Shown: positions 28,033 through 38,069 of the stretch, piece by piece
Position numbering within the stretch: position 1 is the first letter of the stretch
Layout of the letters: each line of letters starts with the position of its first letter
DNA from: Delftia tsuruhatensis
GTDB lineage: Bacteria > Pseudomonadota > Gammaproteobacteria > Burkholderiales > Burkholderiaceae_C
Length of the DNA: 64,000 nucleotides
Direction: 5' to 3'
Assembly (NCBI RefSeq): GCF_903815225.1
Contig: NZ_LR813084.1
Location: forward strand, 4,302,001 to 4,366,000
Made by a program: the position numbers and the translations under genes
Notes under the pieces: generated by a model
What the model was told of the DNA's origin: nothing
Database searches by the model: none
What the model saw: only the letters and a program-made list of their open reading frames with translations

Positions 28033-29838
28033 ATGAGCTACTCCAAAGCAAACATCACCAAGCGCAAGTTTGACGTCGTCATCGTCGGCGCCGGCGGCTC
28101 CGGCCTGCGCGCCGCGCTGGAACTGTCGCGCGCCGGCCTGTCCGTGGCCTCGCTGTCCAAGGTCTTCCCCACCCGCTCGCACACCGTGGCCGCCCAGGGC
28201 GGCGTGTCCGCCTCGCTGGGCAACATGAGCGAGGACAACTGGCACTACCACTTCTACGACACCATCAAGGGCTCCGACTGGCTCGGCGACCAGGATGCGA
28301 TCGAGTTCATGTGCCGCGAAGCACCCAACGTCGTGATCGAGCTGGAACACTTCGGCATGCCGTTCGACCGCAACCCCGACGGCACCATCTACCAGCGCCC
28401 CTTCGGCGGCCACACGGCCAACTACGGCGAAAAGCCCGTGCAGCGCGCCTGCGCCGCGGCCGACCGTACCGGCCATGCCATGCTGCACACGCTGTACCAG
28501 CAGAACGTCAAGTCCAAGACCAACTTCTTCGTGGAGTGGATGGCGCTGGACCTGATCCGCAATACCCAGGGCGACGTGGTGGGCGTGACCGCCATCGAAC
28601 TGGAAACCGGCGACCTGTACGAGTTGCACGCCAAGGCCGTGCTGCTGGCCACGGGTGGCGCGGGCCGCATCTTCCAGGCATCGACCAATGCCTTCATCAA
28701 CACCGGCGATGGCCTGGGCATGGCCGCACGCGCGGGCATCCCGCTGCAGGACATGGAGTTCTGGCAGTTCCACCCCACCGGCGTGGCCGGCGCGGGCGTG
28801 CTGCTGACCGAAGGCTGCCGTGGTGAAGGCGCCATCCTGCTGAACAGCGAAGGCGAGCGCTTCATGGAGCGCTACGCGCCCACGCTCAAGGACCTGGCTC
28901 CGCGCGACTTCGTGTCCCGTTCCATGGACCAGGAGATCAAGGAAGGTCGCGGCTGCGGTCCCAACAAGGACTACATCCTGATGAAGCTGGACCACCTGGG
29001 CGCCGAGACCATCCGCAAGCGCCTGCCCTCCGTGGAAGAGATCGGTCACAACTTCGCCAACGTGGACATCACCAAGGAGCCGATCCCCGTGGTGCCCACC
29101 ATCCACTACCAGATGGGCGGCATCCCGACCAACATCAACGGCCAGGTCGTGGTGTGGGACGGCCAGCAGAACAACGTGGTCAACGGCCTCTACGCCGTGG
29201 GTGAATGCTCGTGCGTGTCGGTGCACGGCGCCAACCGCCTGGGCACGAACTCGCTGCTGGACCTGCTGGTCTTCGGCAAGTCGGCCGGCAAGCACATCGT
29301 GCAGTTCGTCAACGGCTTCGGCGACCATGCCGCCGTGCCCGCCGACGGCTCCGACCGCACCCTGGCGCGCCTGAACCAGCTCGACGAGTCCAGGGAAGGC
29401 ACCTACGCCCAGGACCTGGCTGGCGACATCCGCTCGGCCATGCAGCAGCATGCCGGCGTGTTCCGCACGCAAAAGGGCATGGACGAGGGCGTGGAAAAGA
29501 TCAACGCCATCCGCGAGCGCGTGGGCTCCGTGACCCTCAAGGACAAGTCCAAGGTCTGGAACACCGCCCGCATGGAAGCGCTGGAAGTGGACAACCTGAT
29601 CGAAGTGGCACAGGCCACCATGATCTCGGCCGCCGCCCGCCACGAATGCCGCGGTGCCCACACCGTGTACGACTACGAGCACCCTGCCGACCACGCAGAG
29701 TTCCCGCTGGGCCGCAACGACAAGGAATGGCTCAAGCACACCCTGTGGTACAGCGCCACCAACAGCCTGGAATACAAGCCCGTGAACCTCAAGCCCCTCA
29801 CGGTGGACAGCGTGCCGCCCAAGGTCCGCACGTTCTAA
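28033..29838 (+). CDS. sdhA: Succinate dehydrogenase flavoprotein subunit
   Basis: The 601-residue catalytic subunit oxidises succinate to fumarate. The FAD-binding motif is VIVGAGGSGLRAALELSRAG, and SHTVAAQGGVSASLGNM holds the His that carries covalent FAD. Substrate-site motifs follow: GGHTANYGEKPVQRACAAAD in part, QFHPTGVAGAGVLLTEGCRG and VHGANRLGTNSLLDLLVFG. The C-terminal domain has the usual helical bundle. Length is as expected. It is co-transcribed with sdhC, sdhD, sdhB and the flavinylation factor sdhE. Confidence 0.98.
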   Translation: MSYSKANITKRKFDVVIVGAGGSGLRAALELSRAGLSVASLSKVFPTRSHTVAAQGGVSASLGNMSEDNWHYHFYDTIKGSDWLGDQDAIEFMCREAPNVVIELEHFGMPFDRNPDGTIYQRPFGGHTANYGEKPVQRACAAADRTGHAMLHTLYQQNVKSKTNFFVEWMALDLIRNTQGDVVGVTAIELETGDLYELHAKAVLLATGGAGRIFQASTNAFINTGDGLGMAARAGIPLQDMEFWQFHPTGVAGAGVLLTEGCRGEGAILLNSEGERFMERYAPTLKDLAPRDFVSRSMDQEIKEGRGCGPNKDYILMKLDHLGAETIRKRLPSVEEIGHNFANVDITKEPIPVVPTIHYQMGGIPTNINGQVVVWDGQQNNVVNGLYAVGECSCVSVHGANRLGTNSLLDLLVFGKSAGKHIVQFVNGFGDHAAVPADGSDRTLARLNQLDESREGTYAQDLAGDIRSAMQQHAGVFRTQKGMDEGVEKINAIRERVGSVTLKDKSKVWNTARMEALEVDNLIEVAQATMISAAARHECRGAHTVYDYEHPADHAEFPLGRNDKEWLKHTLWYSATNSLEYKPVNLKPLTVDSVPPKVRTF

Positions 29839-29865
29839 TCCAGCAGCCCACGAGAGAACAGACAA

Positions 29866-30570
29866 ATGAAGCGCACTTTCAAGATCTACCGCTACGACCC
29901 GGACAAGGACGCCAAGCCCTACATGCAGACCGTGGAGGTCGAACTCGACGGCCATGAGCGCATGCTGCTGGACGCCCTGGTCAAGCTCAAGGCGATGGAC
30001 CCGTCCATCTCGTTCCGCCGCTCCTGCCGCGAAGGCGTGTGCGGCTCCGACGCGATGAACATCAACGGCAAGAACGGCCTGGCCTGCCTGACGAACATGA
30101 AGACCCTCAGCGGCGACATCGTTCTCAAGCCCCTGCCCGGCCTGCCCGTGATCCGCGATCTGATCGTGGACATGACGCAGTTCTTCAAGCAGTACCACTC
30201 GATCAAGCCCTACCTGCAGAACGACAGCTTCGCGTCCCCCACGAAGGAACGCCTGCAGTCGCCCGAGGAGCGCGAAGAGCTCAACGGCCTGTACGAGTGC
30301 ATCCTGTGCGCCAGCTGCTCCACCAGCTGCCCCAGCTTCTGGTGGAATCCCGACAAGTTCGTGGGTCCGGCCGGCCTGCTGCAGGCCTACCGCTTCATCG
30401 CGGACAGCCGCGACGAGGCCACCGGCGACCGCCTTGACAACCTGGAAGATCCGTACCGCCTCTTCCGCTGCCACACCATCATGAACTGCGTGGACGTGTG
30501 CCCAAAGCACCTGAACCCCACGCAGGCCATCGGCAAGATCAAGGAACTGATGGTCCGTCGGGCCATCTGA
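29866..30570 (+). CDS. sdhB: Succinate dehydrogenase iron-sulfur subunit
   Basis: The 234-residue subunit has a plant-type ferredoxin domain with SCREGVCGSDAMNINGKNGL for the 2Fe-2S centre. A bacterial ferredoxin-like domain follows with CILCASCSTSCPSFWW and CHTIMNCVDVCPKHLNP, which ligate the 4Fe-4S and 3Fe-4S centres. It transfers electrons from SdhA to the membrane quinone site. The stop overlaps the sdhE start (TGATG at 30568-30572), implying coupled translation. Confidence 0.98.
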   Translation: MKRTFKIYRYDPDKDAKPYMQTVEVELDGHERMLLDALVKLKAMDPSISFRRSCREGVCGSDAMNINGKNGLACLTNMKTLSGDIVLKPLPGLPVIRDLIVDMTQFFKQYHSIKPYLQNDSFASPTKERLQSPEEREELNGLYECILCASCSTSCPSFWWNPDKFVGPAGLLQAYRFIADSRDEATGDRLDNLEDPYRLFRCHTIMNCVDVCPKHLNPTQAIGKIKELMVRRAI

Positions 30571-30869
30571 TGGACATGACGAATACCCTGCTCGACGAAC
30601 GCGAACGGGCCCTGCTGCGCTGGCGCTGCCGGCGCGGCCTGGTCGAGAACGACCTGTTCATCGAGCAGTTCTTCGCCACCTACGCAGACCAGCTCACGCG
30701 GAGACACGCGAGCGGTCTGTCTGCCTTGATGGACCTGGCAGACAACGACCTGATGGACCTCTTCCTGCGCCGCAAGGAGCCGGAAGGGGAACTCGATACC
30801 CAAGAAATCAGGGAAGTGCTGGAGCTGGTGCGCAAGCGCAAGCCCGGCTCTGTCCCGCAAGTAGGCTAG
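30570..30869 (+). CDS. sdhE: FAD assembly factor SdhE
   Basis: This small 99-residue protein promotes covalent attachment of FAD to SdhA. The family signature [14 protein letters not shown] corresponds to the conserved RGxxExD region that contacts the flavoprotein. The ATG at 30570 overlaps the sdhB stop; an ATG two codons later (30576) is the alternative. The length is slightly above the usual 80-90 residues because of a basic C-terminal tail ([13 protein letters not shown]). The position between sdhB and gltA supports the call. Confidence 0.92.
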   Translation: MDMTNTLLDERERALLRWRCRRGLVENDLFIEQFFATYADQLTRRHASGLSALMDLADNDLMDLFLRRKEPEGELDTQEIREVLELVRKRKPGSVPQVG

Positions 30870-30894
30870 GCAATCTAGAGAAGGAAGTTTGGAA

Positions 30895-32205
30895 ATGAAA
30901 CTCGCAGACAACAAAGCAACGCTGTCTTTCAGCAACGGCGCTCCCAGCGTCGAGCTGCCCGTCTACCAGGGCAACGTCGGTCCCGACGTGGTCGACATCC
31001 GCAAGCTGTACGCGCAGACCGGCATGTTCACCTATGACCCGGGCTTCCTCTCTACCGCCTCGTGCCAGTCCGCCATCACCTACATCGATGGCGACAAGGG
31101 CGAGCTGCTGTACCGCGGCTACCCCATCGAGCAACTGGCCAAGAACTGCGACTACCTCGAGACCTGCTACCTGCTGCTGTACGGCGAGCTGCCCAACGAG
31201 GCGCAGAAGGCCGACTTCGTCGAGCGCGTGACCAAGCACACCATGGTCAACGAGCAGATGCAGTTCTTCCTGCGTGGTTTCCGCCGCGATGCCCACCCCA
31301 TGGCCGTCCTGACGGGCCTGGTCGGCGGCATGTCGGCCTTCTACCACGACAACATGGACATCAACAACGCAGAGCACCGCGACATCGCCGCGATCCGCCT
31401 GATCGCCAAGATGCCCACGCTGGTCTCCATGGCCTACAAGTACGGCATCGGTGCCCCGTACATGTATCCCAAGAATGACCTGAGCTACGCCGGCAACTTC
31501 ATGCGCATGATGTTCGGCAACCCCTGCGAGGAGTACAAGGTCAACCCCGTGGTCGAGCGCGCGCTGGACCGCATCTTCATCCTGCACGCGGACCACGAGC
31601 AGAATGCCTCCACCTCCACGGTGCGCCTGTGCGGCTCGTCGGGTACCAACCCCTTCGCCGCCATCTCGGCCGGCGTGGCCTGCCTGTGGGGCCCTGCCCA
31701 CGGCGGCGCCAACGAGGCCTGCCTGAACATGCTGGAGTACCTGCAGGCCAACGGCGGCGTCGCCAAGGTCGGCGAGTTCATGGAGCAGGTCAAGGACAAG
31801 AACAGCGGCGTCAAGCTGATGGGCTTCGGCCACCGTGTCTACAAGAACTACGACCCCCGCGCCAAGCTCATGCAGGAAACCTGCAATGAAGTGCTGGCCG
31901 AGCTGGGCCTGGAGAAGGACCCCCTGTTCGCCCTGGCCAAGGAAGTCGAGAAGATCGCCCTGGAAGACGACTACTTCGTGCAGCGCAAGCTCTACCCGAA
32001 CGTGGACTTCTACTCCGGCATCGTGCAACGCGCCATCGGCGTGCCGGTCAACCTGTTCACCGGCATCTTTGCCCTGGCCCGCACGGTGGGCTGGATCGCC
32101 CAGCTCAACGAGCAGATGGCAGACCCCGAGTACAAGATCGGCCGTCCTCGCCAGCTGTTCACGGGCTCCGTGTCCCGCGACGTCAAGCCCATCGGCCAGC
32201 GTTGA
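30895..32205 (+). CDS. gltA: Citrate synthase, type II
   Basis: The 436-residue enzyme condenses acetyl-CoA and oxaloacetate to citrate. Catalytic regions are visible: [36 protein letters not shown] and [15 protein letters not shown], together with an Asp/Arg-rich C-terminal part ending [18 protein letters not shown]. The N-terminal extra domain ([20 protein letters not shown]) is that of the NADH-sensitive hexameric type II enzymes. ATG 30895 follows AAGGAAG; a TTG two codons upstream is less likely. It closes the sdh operon and is followed by a strong terminator. Confidence 0.98.
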   Translation: MKLADNKATLSFSNGAPSVELPVYQGNVGPDVVDIRKLYAQTGMFTYDPGFLSTASCQSAITYIDGDKGELLYRGYPIEQLAKNCDYLETCYLLLYGELPNEAQKADFVERVTKHTMVNEQMQFFLRGFRRDAHPMAVLTGLVGGMSAFYHDNMDINNAEHRDIAAIRLIAKMPTLVSMAYKYGIGAPYMYPKNDLSYAGNFMRMMFGNPCEEYKVNPVVERALDRIFILHADHEQNASTSTVRLCGSSGTNPFAAISAGVACLWGPAHGGANEACLNMLEYLQANGGVAKVGEFMEQVKDKNSGVKLMGFGHRVYKNYDPRAKLMQETCNEVLAELGLEKDPLFALAKEVEKIALEDDYFVQRKLYPNVDFYSGIVQRAIGVPVNLFTGIFALARTVGWIAQLNEQMADPEYKIGRPRQLFTGSVSRDVKPIGQR

Positions 32206-32243
32206 TCACAGGGCCGGGCCGCTGGCCCGGCACCGCCCCATCG

Positions 32244-32275
32244 AAAGCCCGCGGGTTCACGCCCGCGGGCTTTTT
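32244..32275 (+). terminator. Rho-independent terminator after gltA
   Basis: AAAGCCCGCGGG at 32244-32255 pairs with CCCGCGGGCTTT at 32262-32273 across a 6-base loop, and T residues run on to 32275. It lies 38 bases past the gltA stop and ends the sdhCDABE-gltA transcript. Confidence 0.88.
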
Positions 32276-32366
32276 CGCATTGCGCGCTTTGCCCCGCATT
32301 TGCCGGGCCTTGCGCTATCGCCGACAATGCGCCCCCTGCCCCACGCCTACGCACTGCTGCACACCC

Positions 32367-33668
32367 ATGACCTTTGCCTCCCTGGGCCTGAGCCCGACGC
32401 TGGCCGCCCGACTCCAAGACCTGGGCCTCGTCGATCCCACGCCCATACAGATCCAGTCCATCGCCCCCGTGCTCGCGGGCCGCGACCTCTGGGCCTGCGC
32501 GCCCACCGGATCGGGCAAGACCGCCGCCTACCTGCTGCCGCTGCTGCAGCGGTGGATGCAGGCGCCGCGCGGCCAGGGCGGATTCGTGCGCACGCTGTCC
32601 ACGCTGATCGTGGCCCCCACGCGCGAGCTGGCCCAGCAGGTCGGCGCCACGCTGACCGAGCTGGTACAGCCACTGCCCCGGCCGCCACGCGTGGCCGTGG
32701 TCTATGGGGGCGTGTCCATCAATCCGCAGATGATGATGCTGCGCGGCAGCGCCGACTTCCTCGTGGCCACGCCGGGCCGGCTGCTGGACCTGGTGGAGCA
32801 CAATGCCGTGCGCCTGTCGGCCGTGCGCCACCTGGTGCTGGACGAGGCAGACCGCCTGCTGGACCTGGGCTTCCAGGACGAGCTGCAACGCGTGCTTGCC
32901 CTGCTGCCGCGCCAGCGCCAGACCCTGCTGTTCTCGGCCACCTACCCCGAGGCCGTGCAATCGCTGGTGGCCGGCCTGCTCTACGACCCCGTGCAGGCCC
33001 GCATCGATGCCGCCGAAGGGCAGGACGCGGCCAGCCCTGCCAGCATCGTGCAGCGCGCCATCGCCGTGGACCGCACGCGCCGCACCCAGCTGCTGCGCCA
33101 GCTGGTACAGCGCGACACGGCGCCGGGCACCGACCCGGCCACGCTGCAACGCGCCCTGGTCTTCGTGGCCACGCGCCACACGGCCGAGCTGGTGGCCGAA
33201 AAACTCTACAAGGCCGGCATCTTCGCCACGGCCTTCCACGGCGATCTGAGCCAGGGCGCACGCAAGGAGGCGCTGGAGGACTTCAAGGCCAGGCGCTGGC
33301 AGGTGATGATCACCACCGACCTGGCCGCGCGCGGCATCGACATCGCGCAATTGCCCCTGGTCGTCAACTACGACCTGCCGCGCTCGGCCGCCGACTATGT
33401 GCACCGCATCGGCCGCACGGGCCGCGCGGGCGAGGCCGGCACGGCCGTCAGCTTCGTGACGCCGGCCGAGCAGGCGCACTGGAAGCTGATCTGCAAGCGC
33501 AACCAGCTGGACCTGGCGCTGGAGCAGTTGCCCGGGTTCGAGCCCACCGAGCCCGTGCCACCGCCCCCCGTGGCCCAGGACGGCAACGGCGGCATCAAGG
33601 GCCGCCGCCCCAGCAAGAAGGACAAGCTGCGCGCGCTGGCGGCCGAGGCCGCTTCCAGGAAGCCTTGA
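32367..33668 (+). CDS. DEAD-box ATP-dependent RNA helicase (RhlE-like)
   Basis: The 433-residue protein has the full helicase core: Q motif (FASLGLSPTLAARLQDLGLVD in part), APTGSGKTAAYLLPLL (motif I), VAPTRELAQQ (Ia), VLDEADRLLD (II), LFSATYPEA (III), ITTDLAARGIDI (V) and HRIGRTGRAGEAG (VI). A short basic tail (GRRPSKKDKLRALAAEA) probably binds RNA. ATG 32367 fits the RhlE start MTFASLGL. RhlE-type helicases act in ribosome assembly and RNA turnover. It is convergent with the GlxA-type regulator, with only 10 bases between them. Confidence 0.92.
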   Translation: MTFASLGLSPTLAARLQDLGLVDPTPIQIQSIAPVLAGRDLWACAPTGSGKTAAYLLPLLQRWMQAPRGQGGFVRTLSTLIVAPTRELAQQVGATLTELVQPLPRPPRVAVVYGGVSINPQMMMLRGSADFLVATPGRLLDLVEHNAVRLSAVRHLVLDEADRLLDLGFQDELQRVLALLPRQRQTLLFSATYPEAVQSLVAGLLYDPVQARIDAAEGQDAASPASIVQRAIAVDRTRRTQLLRQLVQRDTAPGTDPATLQRALVFVATRHTAELVAEKLYKAGIFATAFHGDLSQGARKEALEDFKARRWQVMITTDLAARGIDIAQLPLVVNYDLPRSAADYVHRIGRTGRAGEAGTAVSFVTPAEQAHWKLICKRNQLDLALEQLPGFEPTEPVPPPPVAQDGNGGIKGRRPSKKDKLRALAAEAASRKP

Positions 33669-33678
33669 GCGCGCAGAC

Positions 33679-34716
33679 TCAGCCGGCGCCGCCCCGTCCC
33701 CCGAAGCGGTCGCGATAGGCCACGGGCGTGATGCCCAGGTGCCGCACGAACAGATGGCGCAGCGCCTGCTCCGACCCCAGGCCCACGCGCGCGGCCACGG
33801 TCTTGAGCGGCAGGTGCGCCTGGTTTTCCAGCAGTTGCTTGGCGGCCTCCAGCCGCGCGCTCTCGACGAAGGCCGTGGGGCTCTGCCCGGTTTCCTGCTG
33901 GAACACGCGGCGCAGGTGGCGCTCGCTCATGTGGGCCTGCTGCGCCATCTGCGTGAGCGTCAGCGGCTCGGCCAGATGGGCGATCGCCCACTGCTGCACG
34001 GCCTGCACGCCGCCGTGCTGCGTGGCCTGGGCGGCCAGCGGCACGCTGAACTGCGACTGGCCGCCGGGGCGCTTCAGATACATCACCAGGTCGCGCGCCA
34101 CCTCCAGGGCCAGCGCATGGCCGAAATCCTCCTCGACCACGGCCAGCGCCAGGTCGATGCCGGCCGTCACGCCGGCCGAGGTCCACAGCTGGCGGCAGCC
34201 TTCGCCGTCGCGGATTTCCTCGCGCAGGTAGATGGCATCGGCATCGACCTGCACGCGCGGATGCCGCTGGGCCAGCTGCGCCGTCACGCTCCAGTGCGTG
34301 GCTGCGCGCCGGCCGTCCAGCAGCCCGGCCTCGGCCAGGAAGAAGCTGCCCGAGCACAGCGCGATCAGCCGCTGCACGCGCGGCGCCACGCGGCCCAGCC
34401 AGGCCACCAGCTCGCCCGAGCCGCCCAGCACCTGCTCGATATGGCGCGAACCCACGACGACCACGGTGCAGCCCGTGCCTGCGGCCTCCAGCTCGGCCAG
34501 GGTGTGCGTGGCGTCCAGCGCCATCAGCGTGTCCGAGCGCACGGCACCTCGGCTCTGCGCGGCCACGCGCACCTCATAGCCATCGCTTTGGCCGCGTGCG
34601 CGCAGATGCACGTTGGCATAGTCGAACACCGACATCGGCCCGATGGCTTCCAGCGCCTTGAAGCCGGGGTAGACGACGAGATCGATGCGGTGGGCGCTGG
34701 CGTGACGGTGGTCCAT
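33679..34716 (-). CDS. GlxA-type transcriptional regulator (DJ-1/PfpI domain plus AraC)
   Basis: The 345-residue protein has an N-terminal DJ-1/PfpI-like domain (IDLVVYPGFKALEAIGPMSV, later IALCSGSFFLAEAGLLDGRR, with the nucleophile-elbow Cys). A C-terminal AraC/XylS domain carries two helix-turn-helix motifs (LTLTQMAQQAHMSERHLRRV and LPLKTVAARVGLGSEQALR). Relatives such as GlxA and GbdR control use of nitrogen compounds, for instance glycine betaine. ATG 34716 fits the family start. It is divergent from frmA with 229 bases between, so control of the formaldehyde genes is possible but unproven. Confidence 0.92.
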   Translation of the reverse strand: MDHRHASAHRIDLVVYPGFKALEAIGPMSVFDYANVHLRARGQSDGYEVRVAAQSRGAVRSDTLMALDATHTLAELEAAGTGCTVVVVGSRHIEQVLGGSGELVAWLGRVAPRVQRLIALCSGSFFLAEAGLLDGRRAATHWSVTAQLAQRHPRVQVDADAIYLREEIRDGEGCRQLWTSAGVTAGIDLALAVVEEDFGHALALEVARDLVMYLKRPGGQSQFSVPLAAQATQHGGVQAVQQWAIAHLAEPLTLTQMAQQAHMSERHLRRVFQQETGQSPTAFVESARLEAAKQLLENQAHLPLKTVAARVGLGSEQALRHLFVRHLGITPVAYRDRFGGRGGAG

Positions 34717-34852
34717 GGGTGGCAATGGGCAGAAGGCGGCTCGGCAAAGAGCACGGACTATACGGAAGGCGCCCGCCTTGCGCTGCGCCACCCCGTCCGA
34801 AGCCCCTGCCAGCCATGGGATTCGGACATATCACCTGAGACGGCGGACATGA

Positions 34853-36055
<1,203 letters not shown>

Positions 36056-36067
36056 CCCTGGCCCACC

Positions 36068-36112
36068 GGCTGCAGGCGCTCCCGCCGGAGCGCCTGCAGC
36101 CCTTTTTCTTTT
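36068..36112 (+). terminator. Terminator or attenuator between frmA and frmB
   Basis: A perfect 15-base stem (36068-36082 with 36087-36101, 4-base loop) is followed by a T-rich tract of the form TTTTTCTTTTT. The tract runs straight into the GAGGAAC ribosome-binding site of frmB. As written it is one of the strongest intrinsic terminators in the window, yet it divides two genes of one pathway. It would lower frmB expression from the frmA promoter unless read-through or anti-termination occurs. Confidence 0.85.
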
Positions 36113-36123
36113 TGAGGAACACC

Positions 36124-36996
36124 ATGTCCGCACTGCCGCCCCTGGAACTCAAGAGCGCCCATGCCTGCTTTGGCGGCGCCCAGCGCTTCTACGCGCATTT
36201 CTCCGCCGAGATCGGCCTGAACATGAAATTCTCGGTCTTTCTGCCGCCCAAGGCCGTGGCCGGCGAGAAGGTGCCTGCCGTGCTCTACCTGGCCGGGCTG
36301 ACCTGTACCGAGGAGACCTTCATGACCAAGGCAGGCGCCCAGCGCCTGGCCGCCGAACTGAACATCGCATTGATCGCCCCCGACACCAGCCCGCGCGGCG
36401 CAGGCCTGCCCGGCGAGGCCGATGCCTGGGACTTCGGCGTGGGCGCTGGCTTCTACCTGGATGCCACCACCAAGCCCTGGGCACTGCACTGGCGCATGGA
36501 AAGCTATCTGCTGGGCGAGCTGCTGCCGCTGATCGCCGCACGCCTGCCCATTGACGCGCAGCGGCTGGGCATCTTCGGCCACTCCATGGGTGGCCACGGC
36601 GCGCTCACGCTGGCGCTGCGCCATCCGGGACGGTTCAAGAGCCTTTCGGCCTTCGCACCCATCGCCAACCCGGTCAACTGCCCCTGGGGCCAGAAGGCCT
36701 TCACGGGCTACCTGGGCGAGGACCGCAGCGCATGGCAGGCCCACGACGCCAGCTGCCTGATGGCAGCGCAGCAGCAGGCCCCCTACCCGGGCGGCATCCT
36801 CATCGACCAGGGCCTGGCCGACAAGTTCCTGATCGAAAAGCAACTGCTGCCCGAAGCCTTCGAGGCCGCCTGCGCCCAGGCCGGCCAGCCGCTGACGCTG
36901 CGCCGCCACGGCGGCTACGACCATGGCTACTACTTCATCCAGAGCTTCATTGATGATCATCTGCGCCATCATGCAGAGGTGTTGAACACCCCCTGA
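36124..36996 (+). CDS. frmB: S-formylglutathione hydrolase
   Basis: The 290-residue serine esterase D-type alpha/beta hydrolase releases formate and glutathione from S-formylglutathione. LAGLTCTEETFMTKAGAQR marks the oxyanion region, and GHSMGGHGA contains the nucleophile Ser (about residue 154). The catalytic His is probably in GGYDHGYYFIQSFIDDH. ATG 36124 follows GAGGAAC. It functions directly after FrmA in formaldehyde detoxification. Its stop codon lies inside the first bases of an intergenic repeat that continues to about 37094. Confidence 0.96.
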   Translation: MSALPPLELKSAHACFGGAQRFYAHFSAEIGLNMKFSVFLPPKAVAGEKVPAVLYLAGLTCTEETFMTKAGAQRLAAELNIALIAPDTSPRGAGLPGEADAWDFGVGAGFYLDATTKPWALHWRMESYLLGELLPLIAARLPIDAQRLGIFGHSMGGHGALTLALRHPGRFKSLSAFAPIANPVNCPWGQKAFTGYLGEDRSAWQAHDASCLMAAQQQAPYPGGILIDQGLADKFLIEKQLLPEAFEAACAQAGQPLTLRRHGGYDHGYYFIQSFIDDHLRHHAEVLNTP

Positions 36997-37094
36997 GGCG
37001 CTACGCGCCTTCCCCCCGTGGCACGGCGCCTCTCTACTTGCTTCGCAAGGGAGGGGGACGACGCCATCGGCTAGGCGCCCCGCCGCGAGGCGGC
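36987..37094. repeat. Dispersed hairpin-rich intergenic repeat, copy 1
   Basis: The element starts with CACCCCCTGAGGCG at the frmB stop and contains small inverted repeats (GGCGC-TACGCGCC; CTTGCTTCGCAAG). It includes AGGGAGGGGGACGACGCC and ends near CCCCGCCGCGAGGCGGC. A second copy, inverted, lies at about 53890-53973. The shared blocks are the CCCCCTGAG start, the CTTCCCCC block, GGAGGGGGACGAC and the GC-rich end. Both start at the 3' end of a gene, so they may act as terminators or mRNA-stabilising elements. Confidence 0.6.
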
Positions 37095-37172
37095 TCTTGC
37101 TCGGCGTCCCTGTTTTTTTGGCTGCGCCAGTTTCAAAGGGTGATGAGCCCAACAGGTGAAGGGCAGAGTGCC

Positions 37173-38018
37173 TCAACCTGGCCTATGGCCAGCGCGCATG
37201 TCCTGCGCAATCCGCTCCAGCACCTGCGGCAGGTCCTTGACGCTGGCGATCACGTGGTGGGCGCCGGCCGCGCGCAGCTTGGCTTCGGCGCGGGCCACGC
37301 GCTCGCGCACTTCCTCGGCGGGGGCGGCGGCCAGTTCGGCGGGGGAGTAGCCGACTTCGTTGCCCGACAGGCTCAGGCCCACGGTCCACATGCCGGCGTT
37401 GCGCCCTTCCTCGATGCCTGGCACGGTGTCGTCCACCTTCACGCAGGCGCGCACATCGCCGATGCCCAGCGCCAGCACATTGGCCAGGGCCATGAAGGGC
37501 CCGGGGCGGCCGCCGGCGGCCATTTCATCACCGGCCACCACGTGGTCGGGCGCCAGGCCGCTGGCTGCCGCCTGGGGCAGCAGCTGGTTCAGGACTTCGC
37601 GCGGATAGCCGGAGCACGATCCGACCTTCAGGCCCCGGGCACGCAGCCATTGCAGCAGCTCGGGGGCCCCGGCTATGGGCGCGGAGAACTCGCCCACCTT
37701 GGCGATCTGCATGGGCATGAAGCGTGCGTAGATGGCGTCCACGTCGGCGTCCACGGGCTGCTGGCCGAAGGCCTTGTGCCACTGGCCACGGATGCCTTCG
37801 TCCTGCAGCAGTTCATGGATGTGCTGCCACTTGGACAGGCCCATGGGACCGCGCGCCTGGGCCAGGGTGATGCTGATGCCGAAGCTGGCGAAGGCCTCGA
37901 CGAAGATCTGCGTGGGCGCGAGCGAGCCGAAGTCGACGAGGGTACCGGCCCAGTCGAAGATGACGGCCTGCAGCGGGGAAAGGTCGGTGGTGGCGTTGGA
38001 AAGGATGGTGTCGTTCAT
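37173..38018 (-). CDS. phnX: Phosphonoacetaldehyde hydrolase (phosphonatase)
   Basis: This 281-residue HAD-superfamily enzyme splits phosphonoacetaldehyde into acetaldehyde and phosphate. The nucleophile motif is VIFDWAGTLVDFGSLAP. The cap domain has ARGPMGLSKWQHI, where the Lys expected to form the Schiff base lies. VGSCSGYPREV and VKVDDTVPGIEEGRNAGMW complete the HAD core. ATG 38018 fits the family. It is the last gene of the leftward phosphonate cluster, 51 bases after the alcohol dehydrogenase. The aminotransferase phnW that usually supplies its substrate is not in the window. Confidence 0.95.
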   Translation of the reverse strand: MNDTILSNATTDLSPLQAVIFDWAGTLVDFGSLAPTQIFVEAFASFGISITLAQARGPMGLSKWQHIHELLQDEGIRGQWHKAFGQQPVDADVDAIYARFMPMQIAKVGEFSAPIAGAPELLQWLRARGLKVGSCSGYPREVLNQLLPQAAASGLAPDHVVAGDEMAAGGRPGPFMALANVLALGIGDVRACVKVDDTVPGIEEGRNAGMWTVGLSLSGNEVGYSPAELAAAPAEEVRERVARAEAKLRAAGAHHVIASVKDLPQVLERIAQDMRAGHRPG

Positions 38019-38069
38019 GGAATGCCTTGGCAGGGAAGAGAGGGGGTCAAGAGAGCCGGTGGCGCCGGT

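Noticed and set aside
28027-30510. Long minus-strand open frame opposite sdhA and sdhB
   Set aside because: Antisense shadow of two strongly conserved genes; Val/Gly/His-rich with no motif.
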